Assembly: GCA_016710075.1 (NCBI GenBank)
Contig: JADJLO010000025.1
Span: 30,621-94,620 of the forward strand
DNA length: 64,000 nucleotides
Direction of reading: 5' to 3'
Source of the DNA: Acidobacteriota bacterium
GTDB lineage: Bacteria; Acidobacteriota; Blastocatellia; RBC074
The notes below the pieces were generated by a model, which worked only from the letters and a program-made list of their open reading frames with translations, was not told where the DNA came from and made no database searches. Positions 51,094 through 60,242 of the stretch are shown here, one piece after another. Numbering within the stretch: position 1 is the first letter of the stretch; each line of letters begins with the position of its first letter. The position numbers were made by a program, and so were the translations under genes.

Positions 51094-52401
51094 CTAGTTG
51101 GTTTTTACTGCCGTATCGGTTTCACGGACGACCACGCCTTTTTTAACCTTCAAATTAAGCTTTTCATCAACGGACTCATAGAAGATGCGGCCCTGCATCA
51201 TTTCATCCGTAGTCTTCTCTCCCCACTTGATGGATTGAGAAGGATCCGGGTTGAACTTGTTTTTTGAGCTGTTGTCATAGGTTCCGATGAAATCGACTTT
51301 TGTGCCTTTGGGCACCCTCAAGGGTTGAGTCAGAAGATAGGTTCTCTGCCAGTTGAAGTCGTAACGCGGAACCTCGATTGCAGTTTCCTGTCGCCCATCG
51401 GGATAGGTCAGCCTGATCAGATACGATTTCCCGCGAAGATGCATGTGGATGTGATAGAAGTCAATGATCGCATCGGTATCGAAAGTCTTGGTCGAAGTCA
51501 GGGAGTAAGCAGGATCGTTCGGAGGAATCGACAGATCCTTGCGATCGCCGAACAGGACTCTGAGATTCTTGTTGACCATACCTTCAGCAAAATAGACTCC
51601 CACCTGAGTCTCATCGATCTGATCGGTTTCAGAAGGGGCGTAATGTATCTGAATTCCAAGCTTCATACCTTTTGGAATTTTGACAGCCACACCCTCGGTG
51701 AGCAGCACTGGGCTGACACCCGGTGCCCAGCCTGCAACCATTACTGTGCCGCGAGCAGAGGGTTCAAAGTCCCCCTCGATATAACCCGAATCAGGGACTT
51801 TGACCATTGGCGGGACTACGTGAGTGTTTGCGTGATGGACGACTTTCAGATTTCCCGGGCGTGTGACGATTGACTTGACCCAGGTCTCTTCAGGAAAGAC
51901 GTAATCGAAGACAAAGAAGACATATTGATCCGTCTTGCCGGCTTTGAGCTTGTAAGGCGACTTGACCTTGACCGCCAGATCGGGCTGCCTGAAGGGCCAT
52001 TCATTCTTCCATGTTTTCGGCGCCGGCATGTCCTTCAGATTCCCCTTTTGAGAACCTCCCTCGATCCATTTGGCAATTGTTGCAACCTCATCATCAGTCA
52101 GGCGGGGATCATGTTGATACTGGCCCAGTGGCCCGGCAGCGTGAAACGGCGGCATCTCGCGACTGACGACCTTTTCCCTGATGGATTTCGACCAGGGGCG
52201 GGCTTCTTCGTATGTCGCAAACGACATCGGCGCCACTCCACCCGATCGATGGCACTCTTCGCACTTGTTTCTGAAAATCGGCGCGACATCTTTGGTAAAT
52301 GTCACCTGATTACTGCCGGGCGCATTGCTCGACACAGTATCAGGAAGGTAAATCGCAATAACTGCGGTAGTCAATGCCAATACAATCAACAGCTTTTTCA
52401 T
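51094..52401 (-). CDS. Cytochrome c domain fused to a copper type II monooxygenase-like domain
   Basis: 435 residues from the ATG at 52401 (AAAGGGTGAT upstream; a longer frame to 52449 overlaps repeat copy 2). Signal peptide, one haem site CEECH near residue 45, then a PHM-like two-domain copper monooxygenase region with H-H-A-N-T-H and H-I-H-M-H-L-R-G, plausible Cu ligands. Such fusions may pass electrons from haem directly to a copper hydroxylase in the periplasm. The substrate is unknown. It is intact. Confidence 0.85.
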   Translation of the reverse strand: MKKLLIVLALTTAVIAIYLPDTVSSNAPGSNQVTFTKDVAPIFRNKCEECHRSGGVAPMSFATYEEARPWSKSIREKVVSREMPPFHAAGPLGQYQHDPRLTDDEVATIAKWIEGGSQKGNLKDMPAPKTWKNEWPFRQPDLAVKVKSPYKLKAGKTDQYVFFVFDYVFPEETWVKSIVTRPGNLKVVHHANTHVVPPMVKVPDSGYIEGDFEPSARGTVMVAGWAPGVSPVLLTEGVAVKIPKGMKLGIQIHYAPSETDQIDETQVGVYFAEGMVNKNLRVLFGDRKDLSIPPNDPAYSLTSTKTFDTDAIIDFYHIHMHLRGKSYLIRLTYPDGRQETAIEVPRYDFNWQRTYLLTQPLRVPKGTKVDFIGTYDNSSKNKFNPDPSQSIKWGEKTTDEMMQGRIFYESVDEKLNLKVKKGVVVRETDTAVKTN

Positions 52402-52428
52402 CTTTATCACCCTTTCAATAATCAGTAA

Positions 52429-52648
52429 CTGATACTGTCTCGAATTCATCCTTTGATAGATTGTCAGAAATTACAGCATCAAAATACGAGCGGGACCGCA
52501 GGCGTCCCGCCTGCGTGTATTGAAATATGTGCACATTCATATCAGATTTGCGTTAATCGAATTGACGCAGGCGGGACGCCTGCGGTCCCGCTCGTATTTC
52601 GACCATTCCAAAATATCAATAAAACATGGAAACAGGCTATAAATTCAA
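52429..52648. mobile_element. MITE-like palindromic element, copy 2
   Basis: Left end CTGATACTGT matches copy 1, then loses a few bases before CGAATTCATC. The inverted blocks GCAGGCGTCCCGCCTGCG and GCAGGCGGGACGCCTGCG and the AT-rich centre are nearly identical to copy 1. The right end has decayed. It starts 28 bases before the cytochrome/monooxygenase ATG. Confidence 0.8.
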
Positions 52649-52678
52649 CATCCAATGAGTTGAGGAAACCAGACTTTT

Positions 52679-53436
52679 TCAGGGTTTCTCGAGCGCCTGC
52701 TGAGTGAACATATCCTCTTTAAGCCCTGTGTTGAAGCGGACTTCATCGACCATCAAGATCGTTTTTGTTCCGTCGGGAGGGCTGCTCATCTCGACCTGGC
52801 GTGCGATCCAGATGCCCGAGATCTTCTCCAATGACATGGCCTTGTAAATTCTCTGCCGCTGTCCCTGCTTGTCATACATCTCGCCAAGTACAACGTAGGG
52901 CAGATCGACAGGCACCCAGAGATAGACATAAGCGTACTGGGATTTGTCCGGCGACACGGGGCGTCCTTCGATCTTGTAGGTTTTGCGACCGTCTACCTGT
53001 TCCCCTTCGCTGAGAACCGTATAGCTGAAATCATCGATAACCCGCTCAGCCATATCTTCATTGGTGAAATCGGTGCCGAGGAACCGCTGGCGCCGTTCCT
53101 GCGCGGCAATCCTTCTGACACGCTGGATGGCCGGGGTATACATCCACTGGCGATCCGCGGTCCCACCCTGATTGATCGATAGCAGGCCGACTCCACGCAC
53201 CTCTGCCGGATCGAAGAAACGAATCAGGGTCTTGCTGTTTCCCAGAGATCCTATCTTTGTGAAGACGAACCTTTTGCTTCGGACGGATCCTTTTTATCGT
53301 ATACATCCATCTTTGCACGCCAGGTTGTATCCCGGCTGGTATCCTGCTTGTAGACGGTGTCCATAATCTTCCGGGCATCCGGCCCCGGCAGGTTAATCAG
53401 GGTGAATAATACAAGCAGAGCTATCAAGATTTTCAT
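52679..53436 (-). CDS. Outer-membrane lipoprotein-sorting-like (LolA-like) secreted protein, frameshifted
   Basis: About 250 residues joined. Signal peptide (M-K-I-L-I-A-L-L-V-L-F), then R-K-I-M-D-T-V-Y-K-Q. The frame breaks near 53270: losing one A from an A run in K-D-P-S-E-A-K puts the sequence out of frame, and R-F-V-F-T-K-I-G-S-L-G continues through R-Q-W-M-Y-T-P-A-I to the stop at 52679. The pattern of beta strands and G-R-K-T-Y-K-I-E-G resembles COG2834/LolA-like proteins, which carry lipids or lipoproteins across the periplasm. Its location downstream of the FtsX-like and LolD-like genes fits. Confidence 0.8.
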
Positions 53437-53497
53437 AAAACCATCCGATCAATAAAGCGGTAAATAAAGGTGAAGAACGAAATCACCCTTTTTATCT

Positions 53498-53517
53498 TTT
53501 CGTTTGTTTCGTAATCT
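53498..53517. repeat. Single arm of the GATTACGAAAC repeat
   Basis: TTTTCGTTTGTTTCGTAATC sits five bases beyond the FtsX stop. It is one unit of the family seen at 56809-56976, 58450-58485 and 60195-60234. Confidence 0.7.
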
Positions 53518-53522
53518 TTCTT

Positions 53523-56084
53523 TCATTCGTAGCCAAGAGCTTCGATGACCCGCAGATTCACCGCTTTCCTGGCCGGCCACCATGCGGCAGCCAGAGCTAT
53601 GATCAATGCGAACGGCAATGACGCGATTACGATCCAGATCGGGAAACGGAAAGGCACCGTGTATCCGCCGATCATGATCGAGGCAGTCCTCACCAGAAAA
53701 TAGGTATTGAGTAAACCGGCAAGGGCGCCGATCAGGACGCCGACGATGACGATGGCCGAGGCTTCAAGCAAAATCATCCTGCGAATCTGACTGCGCAATC
53801 CGCCGATTGCTCTCAAGACACCTATTTCACGCTTTCTTTCTGAAACCGAGATAAGCAGCGAGTTGATTATCCCGAGCGCTGCCACAATGATCGCTATCGC
53901 CATCTGCATGTAATTCAGAACAAAAAAACCGTTGATCAGATTGAGCACCCAGCTTTTGTATTCGGAGTTCGTATAGATGAAAGCGCGGTGTTCGCCTTTC
54001 GTCACTCGCTGAATCTCGGTTTTTATTGCGTTTGCATTGGTTCCGGCTTCCAGATTGACTTCAATGATATCGACAGATGAATCGTTCCAGTAACGCTTGT
54101 AAAGAGCGCGATCCATGAAAATCGAGCCTTTTTCGGAGGTATAGTCCTCGATGATTCCGACTATCGGGCGGTCGAAAATCTCGGTGGGAGTATTGAGCCT
54201 TATGTGATCTCCCACACCCAGATTGTACCGCGCCGCGAAATTCCGTGCGGCAAGGATGCCCTCGCCTGCGATTACGCTTTCACGGGCTTTATCGCTGTCG
54301 GCCTCCTCGATCACGTCCTTGACACGCAGGAACCAGCCTTCCGTTTCGAGCGAGACGATGGCGATGGAGTCGTCAGCGTAGGGGACGAAAATGATGCGGG
54401 CATTCTCGATGCGCTTCACTCCGGGGATGCCCGCGACTTTCTTACTGAGATCCTCGCTGAAATGATAGGTGCGAGAGCGAGCCATCTCGGTGGCGCTGAT
54501 AATGATGTCTGAATTGATCATTCGATCCATCCAGGTCGACACTGTCTGCTGGTAGCTCCGGACGTAGGCGCCCATCGAGAAGACGAACATCAGTCCGATC
54601 ATCAATGCTCCGACGGTTGCCGAGGTTCGGCGCGGCGAGAGAATCATCGTATCGACTGCAATTAGCCCTTCCGACCCAAAAAGCCGATCGAAGAAAGGCC
54701 GCATCAATCGGGCAATCCATTCCGTCAGCTTCGGCAGCAGAAGTATCAAGCCGAAGAGCATGAGCAAGGAATAACCATATTGGATATCAAGCTTGACTCT
54801 CGCCGGGGCAAACCTGATCAGCGCAAGTCCGCTGACGACCATTGCCGCGCCGATCAGCATCCGTGTCCAGCCGAGCACGTTTTCACGCTGCCGTGTCTCG
54901 ATATTGTGCAGGGCCATGATCGGATTCAGACGTGAAGCAGCCCTCGATGGGAGCCAGGCTCCAATCAGCGAGGTGACGACACCAACAACAAATGCCGTCA
55001 ATGCATAATCCCAGCGAAAAACAGGGGGTTGCTGAGTTGCTACATAGCCGAAAATCTTTGAGGCGATATCGCTCATGACTCTTTCAGCTCCGACGGCGAA
55101 GAAAAATCCGAGAACGACGCCAAGGGCGCTGCCGATTATTCCCATCAGAACGGATTCACCCAAAAACATCCGCTGAACATTGGGCCGCTCGACTCCGAGC
55201 GCACGCAGGATGCCGATCTCTTTCCACCGCTGATTCACCGAGATGCTGAAAGAGTTGAAGATAATGAAGACGCCAACAAGCAAGGCGACAAAGCTCGCAA
55301 CGGTCATGCCGATTCTCATCGCCGAAACGGCATTTTCGATTCCCTGCCCGCGCGATGCCGGCCGGCCAACTTCGATCCCGGCGGCGAGACGCTCGCGAAG
55401 CCTCTTCTGCAACTCGTCGACGGTGACGTCTGACTCGTTCATCAGATCTATGCGGTCGAAATTTCTTCCGCGATTGAAGACGAACTGCATGTTGAAGACA
55501 TCCATGACCGCAATCTGCCCGCCGAAGATTTCACCAAGCCCGGCAGGCTTGATGATCCCGCGCACGATAAAATCCTTGCGGCCCTGCGAGGTAAAAAGAG
55601 GCAGTTTGTCGCCGTCCTTGAGATTGTGCTTTTCGGCAAAGATTCGTGAGACGAGAATGGAATCGGGCTGAGCCAGAGCAATGAGCGGATCGGCTATCTC
55701 AGTCCCCTCTTCATCGAACTGATACTCGCGCAGCTCGCTGTCGCCGAGCATATCCACACCGACGACCATGAGATTGCCTTCATCCTCAAAAGCAGTGTTG
55801 GCGATGACTTCGATGACGGGCTGGGCGACTCGAACTCCCGGCGTGTCCCTGACGGTATCCCAGACAGCTTCCGGAAAACCGGCCTCACCGCCCGTAATCT
55901 GCAGCGTCGCCTTGCCTGCAAGCTTTTCGATTGTCAGTGTAAGCGAGCTGATCAGAGTCAGATTGGCGGTGCGCACGGCAAAGAAGACAGCGACACCCAG
56001 CGCAATGCCCATCAAAGTCAACAAGGTTCTCAACCGGTGAACCCGCCACTGCTTCCACGTGATCTGGGCGAGAAGTGAAAACAT
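53523..56084 (-). CDS. FtsX-like ABC transporter permease (LolC/E or lipoprotein-export type)
   Basis: 853 residues, intact. It contains two MacB-type periplasmic domains and about ten membrane helices in three clusters (near residues 20, 265-395 and 720-850), the duplicated-FtsX architecture. The helix before the second periplasmic domain and the ending P-A-R-K-A-V-N-L-R-V-I-E-A-L-G-Y-E are typical. The gene begins three bases after the ATPase stop, so the two act together. Probable role: moving lipoprotein, lipid or peptide across the inner membrane, powered by the adjacent ATPase. Confidence 0.92.
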   Translation of the reverse strand: MFSLLAQITWKQWRVHRLRTLLTLMGIALGVAVFFAVRTANLTLISSLTLTIEKLAGKATLQITGGEAGFPEAVWDTVRDTPGVRVAQPVIEVIANTAFEDEGNLMVVGVDMLGDSELREYQFDEEGTEIADPLIALAQPDSILVSRIFAEKHNLKDGDKLPLFTSQGRKDFIVRGIIKPAGLGEIFGGQIAVMDVFNMQFVFNRGRNFDRIDLMNESDVTVDELQKRLRERLAAGIEVGRPASRGQGIENAVSAMRIGMTVASFVALLVGVFIIFNSFSISVNQRWKEIGILRALGVERPNVQRMFLGESVLMGIIGSALGVVLGFFFAVGAERVMSDIASKIFGYVATQQPPVFRWDYALTAFVVGVVTSLIGAWLPSRAASRLNPIMALHNIETRQRENVLGWTRMLIGAAMVVSGLALIRFAPARVKLDIQYGYSLLMLFGLILLLPKLTEWIARLMRPFFDRLFGSEGLIAVDTMILSPRRTSATVGALMIGLMFVFSMGAYVRSYQQTVSTWMDRMINSDIIISATEMARSRTYHFSEDLSKKVAGIPGVKRIENARIIFVPYADDSIAIVSLETEGWFLRVKDVIEEADSDKARESVIAGEGILAARNFAARYNLGVGDHIRLNTPTEIFDRPIVGIIEDYTSEKGSIFMDRALYKRYWNDSSVDIIEVNLEAGTNANAIKTEIQRVTKGEHRAFIYTNSEYKSWVLNLINGFFVLNYMQMAIAIIVAALGIINSLLISVSERKREIGVLRAIGGLRSQIRRMILLEASAIVIVGVLIGALAGLLNTYFLVRTASIMIGGYTVPFRFPIWIVIASLPFALIIALAAAWWPARKAVNLRVIEALGYE

Positions 56085-56087
56085 CAG

Positions 56088-56786
56088 TCAACCTCCCAGC
56101 CTGGTCGCTTTCACAACCTCCTCTTTGACGACCCGGCCGTCGCGCAACCGCAGAACCCTGTCACAATAAGCTGCCGCTTCCTCGTTGTGAGTGACCATCA
56201 GGACCGTCGTGTTGTACTCTCGGTGAAGATTGTCCAGGAGCGTGAGTATTTCTTCTCCGGTATGTGAATCGAGATTTCCGGTCGGTTCGTCGGCCAGCAG
56301 AATCGGAGGGTCGAAGATCAGCGCCCGGGCGATGGCTACTCGCTGGCGCTCACCTCCCGAAAGCTCGTCAGGTCGATGGGATGACCGGCCCGCAAGCCCA
56401 ACCTTGCCGAGCATCGAATTGGCTCGCGTTTCAGCATCCCTGCGCGACAGCCCCTGCAGCCTCAACGGCAACGCGACGTTCTCGGTCGCAGATAGCGTCG
56501 GCAAAAGATTGAACGTCTGAAATATCATTCCGATCTTCTCACGCCGCAACCTCGTCCGCGCATCATCATCAAGCCCGGCTATGTCGGCCCCGTCTATTCT
56601 GATGACACCCGATGTAGGCTCATCCAGCCCGCATATCAAATTGAGCAACGTCGATTTTCCCGACCCCGAAGGCCCCATCACCGCTACCCGCTCTCCTCTA
56701 TCAATCGTCAAACTCACGCCATCGAGCGCATGCACCAGCTTGCCATCACCATACTCACGGGTCACATTTTCGAGCTGTATCATCAT
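56088..56786 (-). CDS. LolD/MacB-type ABC transporter ATPase
   Basis: 232 residues. Walker A G-P-S-G-S-G-K-S-T near residues 39-47, a Q-loop in F-Q-T-F-N-L-L-P, signature L-S-G-G-E-R-Q, Walker B I-L-L-A-D-E-P-T-G-N-L-D and the switch His in V-T-H-N. It forms a complex with the FtsX-like permease directly downstream and possibly with the MacB-like permeases nearby, which have no ATPase of their own. Confidence 0.95.
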   Translation of the reverse strand: MMIQLENVTREYGDGKLVHALDGVSLTIDRGERVAVMGPSGSGKSTLLNLICGLDEPTSGVIRIDGADIAGLDDDARTRLRREKIGMIFQTFNLLPTLSATENVALPLRLQGLSRRDAETRANSMLGKVGLAGRSSHRPDELSGGERQRVAIARALIFDPPILLADEPTGNLDSHTGEEILTLLDNLHREYNTTVLMVTHNEEAAAYCDRVLRLRDGRVVKEEVVKATRLGG

Positions 56787-56808
56787 CGCTTATTCCGGTA
56801 TTTCGAAG

Positions 56809-56976
56809 GAGAAGAGAAAAACAGATTACGAAACAGACGAAAAAGCTACAGGTGAATATACCTGTTTATCCGGCGAAACGATTTTTTGAAGAAACAGGAA
56901 CACTGGTTACTCCACTAGATTTTTCGTCTGTTTCGTTTATTTCGTCTGTTTCGTAATCTATCTTTCTTTCTCTTCT
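56809..56976. repeat. Inverted GATTACGAAACAGACGAAA repeat
   Basis: Left arm GAGAAGAGAAAAACAGATTA (with CGAAACAGACGAAA following) and right arm TTTTCGTCTGTTTCG, duplicated once, then TAATC and GAGAAGAGAAA-complement. The arms could form a long hairpin of about 170 bases. A smaller palindrome ACAGGTGAATATACCTGT sits between. It separates LolD from the MFS gene. Confidence 0.75.
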
Positions 56977-56995
56977 ACAGGTTTTTCAGAATGAA

Positions 56996-58347
56996 TCAGA
57001 CCGTAGCCTTATGCGCTGCCTCTTTCATCCATTTATTGAGCTTCTCCATGTCGGCCGTGACAGTCCTCGATCCGGCAAAGAGCACGAGAGCGAGAATCAG
57101 CGAAATAATGGGCACAATATAGAAGGCGGTGTGAATACCTGTCCCGGTGGCATGGGGACAACCCTGACTCCCTCGATGGCAAGACCGGCCGCAAGCATTG
57201 CCTGTTTGCCGAAATGATCGCTCAGCGCCCCGAGTATGTATGTTCCGAAAGCGCCTCCGAGCAGATACATCGCAGCAAAATAGAGCGCCATCGCGGTGCC
57301 TCGCAAGCTCGGCTCGACTACATCCTGCACTACCGGATAGATGGTTACGTAATAAACGTAGATCAACATCCATCCGAATCCCATCAGCAACATGAAATTG
57401 ATTAAGGAACCTTTGGGAACTCCAAGCGCAAGGTAGACGCAAGGTGTGGATAAGAGCAGTGCGCAGGCTCCGACAAGCATTCTCCCGCTGGGAGATTTGC
57501 GCCGTGCCCAGTCTGCAAGAATCCCTCCTCCAAGCAATCCGATGACACCAACCGCGCCAAGCACAAATGCCGCAATGAAATTGGCCTGCCTGATGTCGAG
57601 TTCGTGATACCTGCCAAGAAACAGTGGAATGAACGAATTGACGGCGTATGCATTGAAGTTATGCAGCGCACCGGAAATGATGATCCACCACATCGTCGGA
57701 ATGCTGAGCACTCTTTTATACGGCGAGCCTTCCATCTCATGATGGGCTACCTGATAGGCCTCCGTGGCTCCACGAACCGGCTCCTTGATCTTCAGGGCCA
57801 GCAGCGCAAGGATCAGACCCGGTATGCCGGCGATGAAGAATGTCGCGCGCCAGCCCCACGCCTTGGCAATGATGCCGCTGAGCATGTTGCTCAGAAAAAT
57901 TCCTATCGGCATCCCAAGCATGAAGATCGATACTGCGCGGGCACGCCTGCTGGCGGGATACAAATCTCCAATCAGCGAGTTGGCCGCAGGCGAACAACTC
58001 GCCTCTCCGACTCCAACTCCCATACGTGCCGCAAACAAAGACCAGAAGCTCCAGGCCAATCCACCAGCCGCCGTAAAGAGGCTCCAGACTCCCACTCCCA
58101 AACTCAGGATCTTTGTTCTCGCCCCCTTGTCCGACATCCGCCCAAGCGGGATTCCCACCACGGCATAGATCAATGTGAATGCCGTGCCCATTATCCCCAT
58201 CATCGTGTCCGTAACCTGCCACTCATCGATGATCGGCTTGCTGACTGATGCTATTATCTGACGATCAAAAAAATTGACGGTGTTGATCAGAAACAGCACT
58301 CCAAGAGCGAACCATGCCTGTTTTTTGTGGTCTTCGTTCATCATCAC
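56996..58347 (-). CDS. MFS transporter (spinster-like), frameshifted
   Basis: About 450 residues joined, twelve predicted membrane helices. M-N-E-D-H-K-K-Q-A-W-F opens the protein, with loop motif G-R-M-S-D-K-G-A-R and a cluster near G-V-G-E-A-S-C-S-P-A typical of spinster-type lysophospholipid or sphingolipid carriers. The frame breaks near 57145, within V-V-P-M-P-P-G; the next frame continues T-G-I-H-T-A-F-Y-I-V-P to the stop at 56996, so one missing base is likely. Its presence beside ABC lipid/lipoprotein exporters suggests an envelope-lipid role, but this is inference. Confidence 0.82.
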
Positions 58348-58449
58348 CTCGGTTGGGTTTTAGTTTTTATTGTGGAATCAGTAAAGATGTCTGCGGGCGG
58401 GATTGTCGCTCATACCATGAGGATTTACAAACGGAAAAGAGGGGAAGAC

Positions 58450-58485
58450 AGATTACGAAACAGACGAAATAAACGAAACAAAACA
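58450..58485. repeat. GATTACGAAACAGACGAAA repeat unit
   Basis: GATTACGAAACAGACGAAA followed by TAAACGAAAC. Same family as the arms at 56809-56976. It lies between the MFS start and the MacB-like gene stop. Confidence 0.7.
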
Positions 58486-58501
58486 AAAATTTTCAAGAGG
58501 G

Positions 58502-59814
58502 TTATTGTCCTTTACTCCCCACGGATGGCGACGACAGGGTCAAACATGCTGTTCTAATCTCGCCATGGCGGCAGGTCTGAAGGCGGGAGGCTCTGAAGGC
58601 GGGCCACATGCCGGCGATCAGACCTACGCTGGCTGACGTGATGAACCCGACGATGATTGCCCATAACGGGACGGCCGCCGGGAAGTCGATGATAAACCTG
58701 ATGAGAAAGGCGAAGACGAAACCGAAGGCGATTCCGGCAATGCCGCCGATGCCGGTGAGAGTCACAGCTTCAAACAGGAACTGAGTCAGCACATCGCGGC
58801 GTCTGGCGCCCAGGGCCCGGCGTATGCCGATCTCCGGCGCACGCTCGGTGACTGAAACCAGCATGATGTTCATGACGCCGACTCCACCCACAAGCAGTCC
58901 CGCCAGTGCGATCGGAACCACGATCGCGGCCAGCCCGCCGATTATCTGCTGAACGATGTCAAAAACCTGTTCGGCGCGGTTGACGCCGAAATTGTTCGGA
59001 GCATCGGCCGTGACATTGCGCCTGATTCTGAGAGTGTACGTGACCTGGTCGATCACCTCATCGACTTTTCCGACCGGAGCACGAACCACGATCGCCACGC
59101 TTTCAATCTCCGGATATTGCCTTGCAACAGTCTCGAAAGGCGCATATACGATCCGCTCATCCAGATCATCGCTGCCGATGACGCCTTCTCCTGAAGCCTT
59201 CTCCAGTATGCCGATCACCCTGTAGATTTTTCCGTCGATCCTGACCTCCTTGTCGAGAGGATCATTTTCTTCAAACAACTGGCGGGCAATACCCGATCCA
59301 ATGACGCAGACGTGAGCTCGCGTCTTCCTCTCCGTCTCACTGAAAAATCTGCCGCGATCGACGCGAACGATGACTATGTCGGTGAAGTTCTCCCAGACTC
59401 CCAGCATCAGAGGGTTGATCGCCTCGCGGCCCCGGCCGTCATCGTAGGCTTGTTCGCAGTCGGTCCGTAACTGCCACGAATCTTCTGGGGTGAAACGCCC
59501 ATCGGCTTATCGAGAGCCGCCACGGCAAGCGCGTCTTCGTACGTCAGATCTTTTCGCTGGCGCTCTTCAGCCGATGGAGTCCGGAATGACGGGCCGATCT
59601 TTTCTTCTTTTGTAAAATAGATCGTATTGGGCGCGCTCTTTTCAGTAATCTGAGCAACCCTTTCAGACAACCCGCTGAGCACGGCTCCAACCATGACCAC
59701 GACAGCCGTGCCGATGATGACACCGGTCAGTGTCAGCCCCGAACGCAGCTTGTGCGAGCGAATCGAATCAAAAACTGTATATAACGTGTCGCGTATCAGT
59801 TGCCTGTTCATCAT
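58502..59814 (-). CDS. MacB-like ABC transporter permease, frameshifted
   Basis: About 435 residues joined. The first frame gives a membrane helix and V-M-V-G-A-V-L-S-G-L-S-E-R-V, then breaks near 59445. The second frame continues D-D-G-R-G-R-E-A-I-N-P-L-M and holds the periplasmic domain and three FtsX helices, with M-N-I-M-L-V-S-V-T-E-R and I-G-I-R-R-A-L-G-A. The C-terminus is atypical: the expected ending D-P-V-V-A-I-R-G-E-stop lies 39 bases further on in another frame (58512-58541), after a partly repeated CCCGCCTTCAGA. A short insertion may have scrambled it. No ATPase domain is present. Confidence 0.82.
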
Positions 59815-59855
59815 AATTAAAAGAATTCCAGTAGAAGAGAAAAATGGATTACGGA

Positions 59856-60151
59856 CTGATACTGTTGGCGAATTGAATTCATAGCCTGTTTCCCTGTTTT
59901 ATTGATATCCTGGAATGGTCGAAATACGAGCGGGACCGCAGGCGTCCCGCCTGCGTTAATTCGATTAACGCAAATCTGATATGAATGTGCAGATATTTCA
60001 ATACACGCAGGCATCCCGCTTGCGTTAATTCGATTAACGCAAATCTGATATAAATGTGCAGATATTTCAATACAAGCAGGCGGGACGCCTGCGGTCCCGC
60101 TCGTATTTTGATTCTGTAATTTCTGACAATCTACCAAAGGATGAATTCGGC
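59856..60151. mobile_element. MITE-like palindromic element, copy 3 (reversed, with internal duplication)
   Basis: Opposite orientation to copies 1 and 2. The left end CTGATACTGTTGGCGAATT is intact; the right end diverges after GGATGAATTCG. The central AT-rich unit with GCAGGCG block is present twice, in tandem (about 85 bases each), so this copy is longer. It lies between the two MacB-like permease genes. Confidence 0.8.
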
Positions 60152-60194
60152 GCTCGTTTACTTGAAAGTTCCAGGTTAATAATCCCCATGGAAC

Positions 60195-60234
60195 GTTTCG
60201 TTTGTTTCGTTTATTTCGTCTGTTTCGTAATCTG
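60195..60234. repeat. TTTCGTCTGTTTCGTAATC repeat unit
   Basis: Several overlapping T-T-T-C-G-T-(T/C)-T-G units ending in TTTCGTAATC. Same family as the repeats at 53498, 56809 and 58450, in the reverse sense of 58450. Confidence 0.7.
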
Positions 60235-60242
60235 TATTTTCT

